Positions 52,181 to 60,415 of a stretch of DNA of 64,000 nucleotides are shown here, in pieces. Source of the stretch: Cribrihabitans_A pelagius (lineage in GTDB: Bacteria > Pseudomonadota > Alphaproteobacteria > Rhodobacterales > Rhodobacteraceae); contig NZ_JBMERR010000003.1 in NCBI RefSeq assembly GCF_048820915.1, positions 124,001 to 188,000 of the forward strand, in the 5' to 3' direction. The translations under genes and the position numbers were made by a program. How positions within the stretch are numbered: the stretch's first letter is position 1; every line of letters begins with the position of its first letter. Under the pieces are notes generated by a model. It searched no databases. It saw nothing but the letters and a program-made list of their open reading frames with translations, and had not been told where the DNA came from.

Positions 52181-52444
52181 GGCGGGCTCTCTCTGTGGCT
52201 GGCAGATCGTATATCGGGAACGGAATATGTTGCAAGATAGCCGGTGCAGGCTGGCAGCGGGCTGATCTGTGTCAAGGCGGCAGCCGGCGGTAATATTAGG
52301 ATGAAGGCGGCGGAATTCTGCTGAAGCAGCGGGCAAACGCTTCGATTTTACGCGCATCTGCGGCGGCGGCGCTGGTATTTGCGGCTTTTTTGTAGTGCTG
52401 TCACAGTTGCGCGTTAAGGTATCAGTACCAAGGGAGGGTTGGAT
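52181..52444. promoter_or_regulatory. Divergent region upstream of the persulfide gene pair
   Basis: About 260 bases between the metallo-hydrolase and a small plus-strand gene. ATAT-N8-GAAT at 52211-52226 is a partial match to the ATTC-N8-GAAT pattern reported for SqrR/BigR-type sulfide-responsive repressors. No such repressor gene is in the window. AGGGAGGG at about 52431-52438 is the ribosome site of the downstream gene. Confidence 0.35.
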
Positions 52445-52660
52445 ATGACGAAAGACGAACTTCTGCTTGCGGCCGAGAAGCTGGAAGCCAGAATCCTCAA
52501 CGAATCCGGACCAGCGCGGCTGGCCATGCGGCCGGAGTTTGCCCGCGTGGTGAGCCGGATGCGCGGCAGCGGGCTGCGGGTTCCGGGCCGGTTCCGGCGG
52601 CTGGAAACCGTGCTGTGCGAGGAAGCGGCCGAAGAGATGTTCGACAACATGCCGGTCTGA
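52445..52660 (+). CDS. Small conserved-looking hypothetical protein
   Basis: A 71-residue, charged, probably helical cytoplasmic protein (MTKDELLLAAEKLEARIL at the start) with a Pro/Arg-rich middle and an acidic end CEEAAEEMFDNMPV. ATG 52445 stands eight bases after AGGGAGGG; TTG 52439 is also in frame. I do not recognise a family. The good ribosome site and codon use support it as a real gene. Confidence 0.65.
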   Translation: MTKDELLLAAEKLEARILNESGPARLAMRPEFARVVSRMRGSGLRVPGRFRRLETVLCEEAAEEMFDNMPV

Positions 52661-52800
52661 CCGGCCGGTTCACTGGCCTGATGGGCCATTCTGCCGCCCG
52701 GGCCCGGCGCCGGGGCGGCATCCCGCGGCAGCGAAGCCGCGCCTCAAGGTTTCTAGCAGGATTACTTCGCGCGTCCGGCGGGCGTCCAGCAGCGGCTGGC

Positions 52801-53019
52801 TCAGCCCAGCAGAACGCCGGTCACCACCAGCATCATCCCCAGCACCGACAGCAGCAGCGCGCCCAGATTATAGGGCAGCACCGATTGCACCACGGCGCGC
52901 AGGTCCTCGTCGCCGAGCTTCTGGCGGCGCGCGCGCGCAACCCGGGCAATGCACCAGATCAGGCCAAACAGGCCAATGGCGGAGAGGCCGGCGCCGGCCC
53001 AGACAATCAGATCGTACAT
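52801..53019 (-). CDS. Small two-helix membrane protein
   Basis: A 72-residue protein with two transmembrane segments (about 4-25 and 50-70) joined by a basic cytoplasmic loop, ARVARARRQKLGDEDLRAVV. The MYDLIVWAGAGLSAIGLFGL start at 53019 and the topology are typical of small conserved Rhodobacterales inner-membrane proteins of unknown function. The frame runs on upstream to 53625 antisense to gapR, but that part is a shadow. Confidence 0.7.
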   Translation of the reverse strand: MYDLIVWAGAGLSAIGLFGLIWCIARVARARRQKLGDEDLRAVVQSVLPYNLGALLLSVLGMMLVVTGVLLG

Positions 53020-53244
53020 CGCTTTGCTTTCTGCCTGAGAAACTGCGCTTGCGGGTAGCCGATTGCGCCTGTGCGCGCAAGCGTGCCGCCCCCGGGATGC
53101 AGCTGCGCCACGAGGGAGGCGGACGGGGCGGCGGAAATCGCCCGGCCGCGGCGGCAACCTGCTTTCCCCGCTTGCGGCGGGGCGGGCAGGGCGGTATCCC
53201 CTTGCTCCGACAGCACTACACAGCATTTGCCGACGGAGCCCGAG

Positions 53245-53508
53245 ATGGATTTCACCGAAGACGAGAAGAGCGACAACTACCGCGTCACCGCAGGCGAGCT
53301 GCGCCAGTTCATCGAGCGCTTCGAGCGGCTGGACGAGGAAAAGAAGACCATCGCCGAGCAGCAGAAAGAGGTGATGGCCGAGGCCAAGGCGCGCGGCTAC
53401 GACACCAAGGTGATCCGCAAGCTTATCGCGCTCCGCAAGCGCGATAAGGACGACATCGCCGAGGAAGAAGCGGTGCTGGAGATGTACAAGGAAGCGCTGG
53501 GGATGTGA
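53245..53508 (+). CDS. gapR: GapR-family nucleoid-associated protein (DUF2312)
   Basis: An 87-residue DUF2312 protein, homologous to Caulobacter GapR, which clamps overtwisted DNA ahead of polymerases and helps topoisomerases. Nearly the whole length is helical; RVTAGELRQFIERFERLDEE (about 13-32), KARGYDTKVIRKLIALRKRD and the EEAVLEMYKEALG end are the family pattern. ATG 53245 follows GGAGCCCGAG. A good terminator lies 30 bases after the stop. Confidence 0.95.
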   Translation: MDFTEDEKSDNYRVTAGELRQFIERFERLDEEKKTIAEQQKEVMAEAKARGYDTKVIRKLIALRKRDKDDIAEEEAVLEMYKEALGM

Positions 53509-53537
53509 CCTGCGTCCTTTCATGACGATACGGACCG

Positions 53538-53568
53538 CCGCGCAGGCCGCAAGGCTTGCGCGGTTTTT
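53538..53568 (+). terminator. Rho-independent terminator of gapR
   Basis: Stem CCGCGCA (53538-53544) with TGCGCGG (53557-53563), with a further AGCC/GGCT-type pairing inside, followed directly by five T residues (53564-53568). Confidence 0.85.
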
Positions 53569-53872
53569 CTTTGCCCGCTTGTGCGTGTTCCAAGGGCAGA
53601 ACAAGGGCGGCAGGCCGCTGCGCACCGCCGGCGCGCGCCCACGCGGCGGCGATGTGGTGAGGCCGGGCGCTCTCTCGGGAGCGAGCGCGGGCTCGGCGAA
53701 TGCAAAATGCCAGTTACATCCCTTTGGACCGTCTCCGCGCGCGCCGTCGAGGCACGGCTATCCGCGCGGGGCCGGGGGTAATAAGTTTCAAGTATCGAAG
53801 TTTTAAGCTTGAAATATATCCGGCGCTGCCCGATATTGGGCCGCGCAGACAGGCAACCAGAGGAGAGCGCCC
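53569..53872. promoter_or_regulatory. Intergenic region before ridA-cupin, with an A+T-rich promoter island
   Basis: The left 190 bases show nothing I recognise. At 53780-53820 there is an abrupt A+T-rich island with an inverted repeat TTTCAAG (53786-53792) and CTTGAAA (53808-53814), the probable promoter/operator of the RidA and cupin genes. AGGAGAG stands just before the RidA start. Confidence 0.45.
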
Positions 53873-54271
53873 ATGCCGGCCATCAACGTGCATCCCGAAG
53901 GATGGAAGCCAGCCAAGGGCTATGCCAACGGTATGGTGGCGGAGGGCAGGCTGTTGTTTGTCGGCGGCCAGATCGGCTGGACCGCGGATCAGGTGTTCGA
54001 GGCAAAGGACTTCATCGGCCAGATGAGCCAGGCGCTGCGCAACATCCTCGACGTGGTGGAGGCCGCGGGCGGCTCTGCCGAGGATATCACCCGGCTGACT
54101 TGGTATGTGACTGACAAGGCCGAATACCTCGCACATCAGGCGGAGGTCGGCAAAGCCTACCGCGGCGTGATGGGCTACCACTTCCCGGCAATGACCATGG
54201 TTGTGGTTTCTGCCCTGGTGGAGGATGAGGCCAAGGTCGAAATCGAAGCCACCGCAGTGCTGCCGGGCTGA
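53873..54271 (+). CDS. RidA-family protein (second copy in the window)
   Basis: A 132-residue YjgF/UK114-fold protein. GYANGMVAEGRLLFVGGQIG (about 15-34), LRNILDVVEAAGGSAEDITR and the C-terminal VEIEATAVLPG are typical. The usual catalytic Arg of true RidA is not seen in the PAMTMVVVSAL segment, so it may act on other imines or bind a ligand. It precedes a double-cupin gene by 83 bases on the same strand. It is only distantly similar to the RidA protein at 28070. Confidence 0.88.
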   Translation: MPAINVHPEGWKPAKGYANGMVAEGRLLFVGGQIGWTADQVFEAKDFIGQMSQALRNILDVVEAAGGSAEDITRLTWYVTDKAEYLAHQAEVGKAYRGVMGYHFPAMTMVVVSALVEDEAKVEIEATAVLPG

Positions 54272-54354
54272 GCGCCGCAAGCACGGTTTCGTGAACTCCC
54301 TTCCCGGAACCTCCGCGCGTGGCCACATTGCCTGCGGACCAAGGGAGGAGAGCT

Positions 54355-54996
54355 ATGCGGATCAACGCCGATTTCAGCAAGCGCGCTGCGGTGCATTTCA
54401 ATGACACGCCTTGGGTGCCGAGTCCGGCGCCGGGGGTGGAACGCAAGATGCTGGACCGCATCGGCGGGGAAGTTGCCCGCGCCACCACCATCGTGCGCTT
54501 TGCGCCGGGCTCCGCCTTTGACCCGCATGTGCACGACGGCGGCGAGGAATTCCTGGTTCTGGAAGGCGTCTTCCAGGACGAGCACGGTGATTTCCCGGCC
54601 GGCTCCTACGTGCGCAACCCGCCCACGAGCTCCCACACCCCGGCCGCGGCGAAAGGGGCGGTGATCCTGGTGAAGCTGCACCAGTTCGACGCCGGGGACC
54701 GCCGGGACGTGAAGATCCGCGCGCAGGGCGCCGCGGCCGATCAGGAGCTGTTCCGCGATGCGGTGGAGACCGTGCGCCTGCAGTCCTGGGCGCCGGAGCA
54801 GGAAGTCGGCATTGACCTGCCGGACGGCGGCGAGGTCTTCGTGATCGAGGGCAGCTTCCGCGAAGCTGGCGAGGAGTTTGCCCGCTGGGACTGGCTGCGG
54901 CTGCCGCCGGGTGCGCGGCTTGAGGCCACGGCAGGGCCTGGGGGCGCGAAGGTCTGGATAAAGACAGGCCATCTCGCGCATGTGATGAAATCTTAG
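54355..54996 (+). CDS. Double-cupin protein (ChrR-like cupin)
   Basis: A 213-residue protein with two cupin domains. The first (about 30-100) has FDPHVHDGGEEFLVLEGVF, with His, His and Glu metal ligands; the second (about 145-205) retains GGEVFVIEGSF but has lost the His residues. This resembles the ChrR-type anti-sigma cupins but lacks their zinc-binding N-terminal anti-sigma domain. GGGAGGAG stands five bases before ATG 54355. Together with the RidA gene upstream it may handle a reactive metabolite. Confidence 0.85.
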   Translation: MRINADFSKRAAVHFNDTPWVPSPAPGVERKMLDRIGGEVARATTIVRFAPGSAFDPHVHDGGEEFLVLEGVFQDEHGDFPAGSYVRNPPTSSHTPAAAKGAVILVKLHQFDAGDRRDVKIRAQGAAADQELFRDAVETVRLQSWAPEQEVGIDLPDGGEVFVIEGSFREAGEEFARWDWLRLPPGARLEATAGPGGAKVWIKTGHLAHVMKS

Positions 54997-55030
54997 GCAT
55001 CGAGATTTTCTGACAATTTCAAAGGTTTGC

Positions 55031-55061
55031 AGGCCGCTCCTCATTGGAGCGGCCTTTTTTT
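55031..55061 (+). terminator. Rho-independent terminator after the cupin gene
   Basis: Perfect 10-bp stem AGGCCGCTCC (55031-55040) and GGAGCGGCCT (55046-55055), loop TCATT, then a run of seven T residues to 55061. It separates the ridA-cupin unit from the preTA promoter. Confidence 0.95.
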
Positions 55062-55076
55062 GCCAAAGTGGAAAAT

Positions 55077-55092
55077 TTTACCAGTTGATAAA
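55077..55092. promoter_or_regulatory. Degenerate RutR-like operator upstream of preT
   Basis: TTTACCAGTTGATAAA matches the RutR consensus TTGACCANNTGGTCAA at all but three of its fixed positions and keeps its symmetry. It lies in an A+T-rich stretch 70 bases before the preT start, where a promoter is expected. Regulation of preTA by the RutR at 58072 is inference. Confidence 0.55.
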
Positions 55093-55162
55093 AAAAGAAA
55101 CTGTGGCACTCTGATTCCCAAGAACAGCCAAAAAACAGAATGACCAACCAGGGAGACACCCA

Positions 55163-56557
55163 ATGGCGACCAGCCATCAGGCATCCGGCATTCAGGCGGC
55201 GCGTTTGGACGCTGCCGAGATCGCAGAGAATTTCGGGGATCTGCATCCTGCGTTCGATGCGCATGAGGCGGCCGTGGCGGCGGACCGCTGCTATTTCTGC
55301 TTCGACGCGCCCTGCATGACCGCCTGTCCCACCGCGATCGACATTCCGCAGTTCATTCGCGAGATCCAGGGCGGCCACCCGGAATCGGCGGCCCGGACGA
55401 TTTTCGAGCAGAACATCCTTGGCGGCATGTGCGCCCGGGTCTGCCCGACCGAGACGCTCTGCGAGGAAGCCTGCGTGCGCGAGGCGGCGGAGGGCAAGCC
55501 GGTGGAGATCGGCCGGCTGCAGCGCTATGCCACCGACACGCTGATGGCGAAGGGCGAGCATCCCTTCACCCGCGCGGCCCCCACCGGCAAGAAGATCGCC
55601 GTGGCGGGTGCGGGGCCTGCGGGCCTGGCGGCGGCGCACCGGCTGGCGATGCTGGGCCACGAGGTGGTGATCTATGAGGCGCGCCCCAAACCCGGCGGGC
55701 TGAACGAATATGGCATCGCGGCCTACAAGTCGACCAATGACTTCGCGCAGGCCGAGGTCGATTGGCTTCTGAAGATCGGCGGGATTACAATTGAATACGG
55801 CAAGAAGCTGGGCGAGGGGCTGAGCCTCGATGCGCTGAAGGCCGAGTATGACGCGGTGTTCCTGTCGATCGGCCTTGGCGGCGTCAACGCGCTGCGGGCA
55901 CCGGGCGAGGACAAGGACGGCGTGCGCGATGCAGTGGATTTCATTGCCGAGCTGCGCCAGGCCGAAGACCTGAAGACGCTGCCGGTGGGCCGCGACGTGG
56001 TGGTGATCGGCGGCGGCATGACCGCGGTGGATGCCGCGGTGCAGTCCAAGCTCCTGGGCGCGGAAAACGTCACCATCGCCTACCGCCGCGGCCGCGAGGC
56101 GATGGGCGCGAGCCGGTTCGAGCAGGACCTGGCGGCCTCCAAGGGTGTGAAGCTGATGTTCAACGTCATGCCCAAGGCCGTGCATGGCAATGGCGCGGCG
56201 GCGGAGATCGAGCTGGAATATACCGAGATCGCGGACGGCCGGGTGCAGGGCACCGGCGAGACCGTGCGGCTGAAGGCCGACCAGGTGTTCAAGGCAATCG
56301 GCCAGACGCTGGAAGGCCAGCCCGAGGCATTGGCGCTCGAGGGCGGCAAGATCAAGGTCGATGCAACCGGGCGCACTTCGGTCGAGGGCGTCTGGGCCGG
56401 AGGGGACTGTGCAAGCGGCGGCGAGGACCTCACCGTGACCGCCGTGGCCGAGGGCCGCGACGCGGCGATGGACATTCATTCCAGCCTGATGGGCCGAGCC
56501 AGCGAGGCGCGGGTGACCGCGCTGGGCGAGCTTGAAGAGGAGAGATCAAATGGCTGA
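55163..56557 (+). CDS. preT: NAD-dependent dihydropyrimidine dehydrogenase subunit PreT
   Basis: A 464-residue flavin/iron-sulfur subunit that feeds electrons between NAD(H) and PreA, together reducing uracil and thymine to dihydropyrimidines. N-terminal Fe-S ligands are in CYFCFDAPCMTACP (about 44-57) and GGMCARVCPTETLCEEAC. The FAD site follows at VAGAGPAGLAAAHRL (about 149-163) and the NAD site at VVVIGGGMTAVDAA (about 280-293). GGGAGACACCCA precedes ATG 55163. The gene overlaps preA by 8 bases. Confidence 0.95.
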   Translation: MATSHQASGIQAARLDAAEIAENFGDLHPAFDAHEAAVAADRCYFCFDAPCMTACPTAIDIPQFIREIQGGHPESAARTIFEQNILGGMCARVCPTETLCEEACVREAAEGKPVEIGRLQRYATDTLMAKGEHPFTRAAPTGKKIAVAGAGPAGLAAAHRLAMLGHEVVIYEARPKPGGLNEYGIAAYKSTNDFAQAEVDWLLKIGGITIEYGKKLGEGLSLDALKAEYDAVFLSIGLGGVNALRAPGEDKDGVRDAVDFIAELRQAEDLKTLPVGRDVVVIGGGMTAVDAAVQSKLLGAENVTIAYRRGREAMGASRFEQDLAASKGVKLMFNVMPKAVHGNGAAAEIELEYTEIADGRVQGTGETVRLKADQVFKAIGQTLEGQPEALALEGGKIKVDATGRTSVEGVWAGGDCASGGEDLTVTAVAEGRDAAMDIHSSLMGRASEARVTALGELEEERSNG

Positions 56558-57854
56558 TCTGACAACAGAATTCCTGGGTATCAAATCCCCGAACCCGTTC
56601 TGGCTGGCCTCTGCGCCGCCGACCGACAAGGAATACAACGTCCGCCGCGCCTTTGAGGCCGGCTGGGGCGGCGTGGTCTGGAAGACGCTGGGCGCCGAAG
56701 GCCCGCCGGTGGTCAATGTGAACGGCCCCCGCTACGGCGCGATCTGGGGCGCGGACCGGCGGCTTCTGGGGCTCAACAACATTGAGCTGATCACCGACCG
56801 CTCGCTGGAGGTCAACCTGGAGGAAATCACCCGCGTCAAGAAGGACTACCCGGACCGGGCAGTCATCGTCTCGATCATGGTGCCTTGCGAGGAGGAGGCC
56901 TGGAAGGCGATCCTGCCCAAGGTGGAGGCCACCGGCGCCGACGGGATCGAACTGAACTTCGGCTGCCCGCATGGCATGGCCGAGCGCGGCATGGGCTCCG
57001 CCGTGGGGCAGGTGCCGGAATACATTCAGATGGTCACCGAGTGGTGCAAGAAATACTACTCCAAGCCGGTGATCGTGAAGCTGACCCCGAACATCACCGA
57101 CATTCGCCATCCGGCGCGCGCGGCCAAGGCGGGCGGCGCCGACGCGGTGAGCCTGATCAACACCATCAACTCGATCACCTCGGTGGATCTGGACCAGATG
57201 GCGCCGGAGCCGACCATTGGCGGCAAGGGCACCCATGGCGGCTACTGCGGCCCGGCGGTGAAGCCGATCGCGCTCAACATGGTGGCCGAAATCGCCCGTT
57301 GCCCGCAGACCCGCGGCCTGCCGATCTCGGCCATCGGCGGGATCACCACCTGGAGGGACGCGGCCGAGTTCATCGCCATGGGGGCCGGCAACGTGCAGGT
57401 CTGCACCGCGGCGATGACTTATGGCTTCAAGGTCGTGCAGGAGATGATCTCCGGCCTGTCGGAGTGGATGGACGAGAAGGGCCACGCCTCCATTCAGGAC
57501 TTCATGGGCATGGCGGTGCCGAATGTGACCGACTGGCAGTATCTCGACCTCAACTACGTGACCAAGGCGCGGATCAGCCAGGAGGACTGCATCAAATGCG
57601 GCCGCTGCTATGCCGCCTGCGAGGACACCTCGCACCAGGCCATCGCGATGAGCGAGGACCGGGTGTTCACGGTAAAGGACGACGAATGCGTGGCCTGCAA
57701 CCTCTGCGTCAACGTCTGCCCGGTGGAGGGCTGCATCACAATGGTGGAACTGCCCGCGGGCCAGATCGACGAGCGCACGGGCGAGGTCGTCTCGGGCGAA
57801 TATGCGAACTGGACCACGCATCCGAACAACCCGTCCGCGGCTGCGGCGGAGTGA
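56550..57854 (+). CDS. preA: NAD-dependent dihydropyrimidine dehydrogenase subunit PreA
   Basis: A 434-residue subunit with an FMN-binding dihydroorotate-dehydrogenase-like barrel (about 1-330) and a C-terminal pair of 4Fe-4S clusters. GIELNFGCPHGMAERGMGSA (about 134-153) forms the pyrimidine site with the catalytic Cys; the cluster ligands are CIKCGRCYAAC and CVACNLCVNVCP (about 348-395). ATG 56550 lies inside the end of preT, giving coupled translation. The complex carries out the first step of reductive pyrimidine breakdown. Confidence 0.96.
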   Translation: MADLTTEFLGIKSPNPFWLASAPPTDKEYNVRRAFEAGWGGVVWKTLGAEGPPVVNVNGPRYGAIWGADRRLLGLNNIELITDRSLEVNLEEITRVKKDYPDRAVIVSIMVPCEEEAWKAILPKVEATGADGIELNFGCPHGMAERGMGSAVGQVPEYIQMVTEWCKKYYSKPVIVKLTPNITDIRHPARAAKAGGADAVSLINTINSITSVDLDQMAPEPTIGGKGTHGGYCGPAVKPIALNMVAEIARCPQTRGLPISAIGGITTWRDAAEFIAMGAGNVQVCTAAMTYGFKVVQEMISGLSEWMDEKGHASIQDFMGMAVPNVTDWQYLDLNYVTKARISQEDCIKCGRCYAACEDTSHQAIAMSEDRVFTVKDDECVACNLCVNVCPVEGCITMVELPAGQIDERTGEVVSGEYANWTTHPNNPSAAAAE

Positions 57855-57859
57855 GCAGA

Positions 57860-57925
57860 ATGCGCGCCCCTTGGGCGCGCATGCCTCCGGCGGGAGTATT
57901 TTGGGCAAGATGACAGAGCGGGCGG
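57860..57925 (+). terminator. Hairpin after preA followed by a Rhodobacterales intergenic motif
   Basis: A perfect 10-bp stem ATGCGCGCCC (57860-57869)/GGGCGCGCAT (57873-57882) with loop CTT lies six bases after the preA stop. It is followed by CGGCGGGAGTATTTTGGGCA and AGATGA, a motif also present near 28036-28053 and, more loosely, near 60300. The hairpin probably ends preTA transcription. Confidence 0.7.
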
Positions 57926-58071
57926 CCCTTCGGGGCCGGTTTGTTTTTTTGACAGGCGGTGGTTTGGTGTGTTCGCGCCATTCGTGGCCGAGGTGCTGCC
58001 AGAGCGCGGACCAAGGCCGCAAGACCGCCGCGCGCGCCGGAGATGCGCGGCTAACCGCGTGTGCGGGGGCG

Positions 58072-58686
58072 TCAGTTCTTGGGAGTCAGCAGGCGCCGGT
58101 AGAGGGTTTCGAGATACTGCGGCGCGGCGTCGTACGGGTCTTCCGGGTCCATCAGGGTGCGCACCTGGGCGTCGAAGTCGGCGTAGTGCTGGGTGAGCGA
58201 CCAAATCGAGAACAAGAGGTGTTTGGGGTGGGTCGTGTTGATCCGGCCGGCATCCATCCAGCCCTGGAACAGCGCCGCCTTTTCCTCCACCAGAACGGCA
58301 AGCTCGCCCGCGATTACATCATGCAGCCGCGGCGCGCCCTGCACGATTTCATTGGCGTAGAGCCGGCTTTCGCGCGGGTAGTCGCGGCTCATCTGAAGCT
58401 TGCGCTGGACGTAGGCGAGGATCTCCTCCAGCGGCTCGCCCTCCGGGTCGATGGCGCGCAGGGGGTCGAGCCAGGTGTCCAGCAGCCCCGCCATCAGCGC
58501 GTTGAACATCGCCTCCTTGGAGGGGAAATAATAGAGCAGGTTCGGCTTGCTGAGCCCGGCGGCGCCGGCGATCTGGTCCACGGTGGCGCCGCGGAAGCCG
58601 TGGGTGGAGAAGACATCCAGCGCGGCCTCGAGGATAGCGGCGCGGTTCTTTCTCTGGATCCGGGTCGGTGCGCGCGTGGCAGGCAT
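58072..58686 (-). CDS. rutR: TetR-family regulator, RutR
   Basis: A 204-residue RutR, the pyrimidine-responsive regulator (in E. coli it binds uracil/thymine and then leaves its DNA sites). The TetR HTH covers about 10-56, with THGFRGATVDQIAGAAGLSK and LLYYFPSKEAMF. The C-terminal ligand domain has LYANEIVQGAPRLHD and FSIWSLTQHYADFDAQV, the RutR-typical end with Trp and Asp of the uracil pocket. ATG 58686 starts the protein. It lies between preTA and the amidohydrolase gene, with a perfect RutR operator in its divergent promoter region. Confidence 0.93.
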   Translation of the reverse strand: MPATRAPTRIQRKNRAAILEAALDVFSTHGFRGATVDQIAGAAGLSKPNLLYYFPSKEAMFNALMAGLLDTWLDPLRAIDPEGEPLEEILAYVQRKLQMSRDYPRESRLYANEIVQGAPRLHDVIAGELAVLVEEKAALFQGWMDAGRINTTHPKHLLFSIWSLTQHYADFDAQVRTLMDPEDPYDAAPQYLETLYRRLLTPKN

Positions 58687-58819
58687 GGGCAGGCGGTCCG
58701 TTCTGCGCCCGGGGGCTGGGCAGGTGGCGCGAAAATGGCCAGTTGCAGCCGGCTGCTTCGCTTTTTTCACAGGGTATGCGGCAAATTCTTGACTGATGCC
58801 TTCCCCGTGTTAGCGTGAG

Positions 58820-58837
58820 TTTGACCAGTTGGTCAAA
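58820..58837. promoter_or_regulatory. Perfect RutR operator
   Basis: TTTGACCAGTTGGTCAAA is a perfect 18-base palindrome whose core (58821-58836) matches the RutR consensus TTGACCANNTGGTCAA exactly. It lies between rutR (start 58686) and the amidohydrolase gene (start 58967), so it can control both directions, including rutR itself. Confidence 0.88.
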
Positions 58838-58966
58838 TCGAAGCTGTGCGGCCGGGAGTGCCAGGGGCGCGCAGGGTTCGGAGGGCCAGCTCTTCAAAGC
58901 CACCTAACACGGCGCCAAGCCGGGGCAAGCCTGCATCAGACGGGCGCACAGGGAAGGAAGCTCTTG

Positions 58967-60217
58967 ATGACGTCGCTTGGACAGAACCTGACAATCAACG
59001 CGGACAGGCTGTGGGACAGCCTGATGGAGATGGCGCAGATCGGCCCAGGGGTCGCGGGCGGCAACAACCGCCAGACGCTGACGGATGCGGACGGCGAGGG
59101 CCGCGCCTTGTTTCAGAAATGGTGCGAGGATGCGGGCTGCAGCATGGGGCTCGACCAGATGGGCAACATGTTCGCGCGGCGTGAGGGCGGGGATCCGGAC
59201 GCGCTGCCGGTCTATGTGGGCTCGCACCTGGACACGCAGCCCACCGGCGGCAAGTACGACGGCGTGCTGGGGGTGCTGGGCGGGCTGGAGCTGATCCGCA
59301 CGCTCAACGACATGAACATCAGGACAAAGCACCCGATCGTGGTGACCAACTTCACCAATGAGGAGGGCACGCGGTTTGCGCCGGCGATGCTGTCCTCGGG
59401 GGTGTTTGCGGGCATTCACACGCAGGATTGGGCCTATGCGCGCGAGGATGCCGGTGGCAAGACCTTCGGGGCCGAGCTGGAGCGCATCGGCTGGCGCGGC
59501 GAGGAAGAGGTTGGCGCGCGCAAGATGCATGCTTTCTTCGAGCTGCACATCGAGCAGGGTCCCATTCTGGAAGCCGAGGGCAAGGACATCGGCGTGGTGA
59601 CCCATGGCCAGGGGCTGAGCTGGACCGAGGTGACCATTGCCGGCAAGGACGCCCACACCGGCTCCACTCCGATGCCGATGCGCCGCAATGCGGGGCTGGC
59701 GATGGCGCGGGTGCTGGAGGCGGTGGACGAGATTGCCTGGTCCCGCGCGCCGCATGCGGTGGGGGCGGCGGGGCATATCGATGTCTACCCGAACTCGCGC
59801 AACGTGATCCCCGGCAAGGTGGTCTTCACCGTCGATTTCCGCAGCCCCGAGCTGGAGGTGATCACCGATATGGAAAACCGCCTGCGCCAGAAGGGCGGGG
59901 AGATCGCCGAGGCGATGGGGGTGGACATCGCCTTTGAGAAGGTGGGCGGATTCGATCCGGTGAAATTCGACGAGGCTTGTGTGCAGGCTGTGCGCAGCGC
60001 GGCGGAGCGGCTGGGGTATTCGCACCTCGATATCATCTCAGGCGCCGGGCATGATGCCTGCTGGATCAACAGGGTGGCGCCCACTGCGATGGTGATGTGC
60101 CCGTGTGTTGATGGCTTGAGCCACAACGAGGCCGAGGAGATCAGCAAGGAATGGGCCGAGGCGGGCGCCAACGTGCTGTTGCATGCGGTGGTCGAGACGG
60201 CGGAGATCCTCACCTGA
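58967..60217 (+). CDS. Zn-dependent N-carbamoyl amidohydrolase (beta-ureidopropionase type)
   Basis: A 416-residue M20-family hydantoinase/carbamoylase. It should cleave N-carbamoyl-beta-alanine (and the thymine-derived homologue) to the beta-amino acid, CO2 and ammonia, the last step of reductive pyrimidine breakdown. The dinuclear metal site is formed by YVGSHLDTQPTGGKYDG (about 82-98), TNEEGTRFAPAM and HIEQGP, with SGAGHDACWINRVAP near the end. Start ATG 58967 yields MTSLGQNLTINADRLW. It is controlled by the RutR operator upstream and followed by dihydropyrimidinase. Confidence 0.93.
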   Translation: MTSLGQNLTINADRLWDSLMEMAQIGPGVAGGNNRQTLTDADGEGRALFQKWCEDAGCSMGLDQMGNMFARREGGDPDALPVYVGSHLDTQPTGGKYDGVLGVLGGLELIRTLNDMNIRTKHPIVVTNFTNEEGTRFAPAMLSSGVFAGIHTQDWAYAREDAGGKTFGAELERIGWRGEEEVGARKMHAFFELHIEQGPILEAEGKDIGVVTHGQGLSWTEVTIAGKDAHTGSTPMPMRRNAGLAMARVLEAVDEIAWSRAPHAVGAAGHIDVYPNSRNVIPGKVVFTVDFRSPELEVITDMENRLRQKGGEIAEAMGVDIAFEKVGGFDPVKFDEACVQAVRSAAERLGYSHLDIISGAGHDACWINRVAPTAMVMCPCVDGLSHNEAEEISKEWAEAGANVLLHAVVETAEILT

Positions 60218-60415
60218 GCCGGAGTCAGGCCACCGGGACCGGGTTTATAAGTGTGGGTCGCCCCTCGGGCCTCCGGCGAATCCGGGGGCCGGCCCCCGGG
60301 CCCCCGGGGTATTTGCGGTCAGAAAGTGGCGGCGGGCCGGGGGCAGGAGGATGCGGCGGCTGCCGGGGAACAAGCGGAGGCGTACCCATACGCCCCAGAT
60401 CAGGGAGTTGTAACC
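60218..60415. other. Gap between amidohydrolase and dihydropyrimidinase genes with GC hairpin
   Basis: About 200 bases. CCGGGGGCCGGCCCCCGG (about 60281-60298) is a perfect palindrome, followed by GGGCCCCCGGGGTATTTGCG, a loose copy of the intergenic motif seen near 28036 and 57890. It may attenuate read-through. AGGGAGTTGTAACC precedes the next ATG. Confidence 0.5.

Noticed and set aside
53520..53806. Short plus-strand frames after gapR
   Set aside because: They start inside the terminator or just after it, lack ribosome sites and have shadow-like composition.
60251..60415. N-terminal extension of dihydropyrimidinase
   Set aside because: The in-frame upstream stretch crosses a GC palindrome, lacks similarity, and ATG 60416 has its own ribosome site and the normal N terminus.
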